NCBI GenBank assembly: GCA_014384285.1
Contig: JACNGE010000015.1
Span: 1 to 59,188 of the forward strand
Source: Actinomycetota bacterium
GTDB taxonomy: Bacteria > Actinomycetota > Acidimicrobiia > Actinomarinales > Actinomarinaceae
DNA length: 59,188 bases
Direction: 5' to 3'
Shown here: positions 59,136-59,188 of the stretch, piece after piece
How positions within the stretch are numbered: the first letter of the stretch is position 1
Layout: the number at the start of each line of letters is the position of its first letter
Notes under the pieces: model-generated
Told to the model about the DNA's origin: nothing
Database searches by the model: none
Seen by the model: only the letters and a program-made list of their open reading frames with translations
Translations under genes and position numbers: made by a program

Positions 59136-59188
59136 TGGGCCTAGCTAGATTTGAACTAGCGACCTCATCCTTATCAGGGATGCGCTCT
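59136..59188 (-). tRNA. tRNA-Ile (GAT anticodon), partial
   Basis: On the minus strand the visible part gives anticodon arm CATCC-CTGATAA-GGATG (anticodon GAT), T arm GCTAG-TTCAAAT-CTAGC, and acceptor end TAGGCCC plus discriminator A. The D arm and 5' end lie beyond the window edge. CCA is not encoded. A run of T residues follows within 10 bases, which would terminate the transcript. Confidence 0.95.

Overview
This is the replication-origin neighbourhood of a small, AT-rich bacterial chromosome (about one third G+C by eye). Gene content points to Actinobacteria. The block cca-nudix / trxB-cwlM-like / parB-parA-rsmG-khpB-yidC-yidD-rnpA-rpmH / dnaA-dnaN-dciA-gyrB-gyrA-DUF3566 is the classic actinobacterial origin order, and the gene after gyrA is the actinobacterial DUF3566 membrane protein. 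The low G+C, very short spacers and a TPP-riboswitch-controlled SSS transporter resembling SAR11 ThiV suggest a streamlined marine lineage such as Ca. Actinomarinales. That placement is inference.

Layout. 1-5717: partial LLM oxidoreductase, M20 peptidase, MacB/FtsX-like ABC exporter. 5718-5997: opposed terminators and a possible plus-strand small RNA. 5998-9831: metal-uptake operon znuA-znuC-znuB plus a His-rich cupredoxin-like lipoprotein, divergent from a Fur/Zur-family regulator across two Fur-family palindromes. 9836-16038: a 59-aa CxxC protein, a membrane protein, Ste24 protease, isoprenyl synthase, Xaa-Pro aminopeptidase, cold-shock protein, esterase. 16049-21264: argR, cca, nudix, GNAT, trxB, CwlM-like pseudo-amidase. 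21261-25704 (minus) and 25977-33868 (plus): the origin block, with parS inside rsmG and a candidate origin between rpmH and dnaA. 33880-37129: cobalamin riboswitch, BtuF-like lipoprotein, DUF2090 protein and PPi-type phosphofructokinase.

37173-46101 is the least-described part. A sensor kinase/response regulator pair faces an exported helical protein, a membrane protein, four paralogous small lipoproteins built from two copies of a Cys-x-Arg-Glu-x-Gly...Asp-Pro module, and a MacA/MacB-like tripartite system whose adaptor carries a peptidoglycan-binding domain. I read it as a candidate envelope export or stress system.

46139-59188: a quinone-reductase-like enzyme, small membrane proteins, MgtE, S9 peptidase, ThiV-like transporter with TPP riboswitch, DMT permease, family-4 uracil-DNA glycosylase, an unexplained structured region, CbiM-PDGLE under its own Fur-family palindrome, hydrolase, DUF3445 protein, nucleoside deoxyribosyltransferase, SemiSWEET and a partial tRNA-Ile.

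The main oddities are these. GyrA has a KKPAA-repeat N-terminal tail and unusual residues in its quinolone-pocket helix. DnaA has an altered DNA-binding signature and I found no consensus DnaA boxes. recF is missing between dnaN and gyrB. znuC has no standard start codon ahead of its Walker A, and one Cys-repeat lipoprotein has none ahead of its signal sequence. A mutually exclusive hairpin pair lies upstream of the uracil-DNA glycosylase gene.
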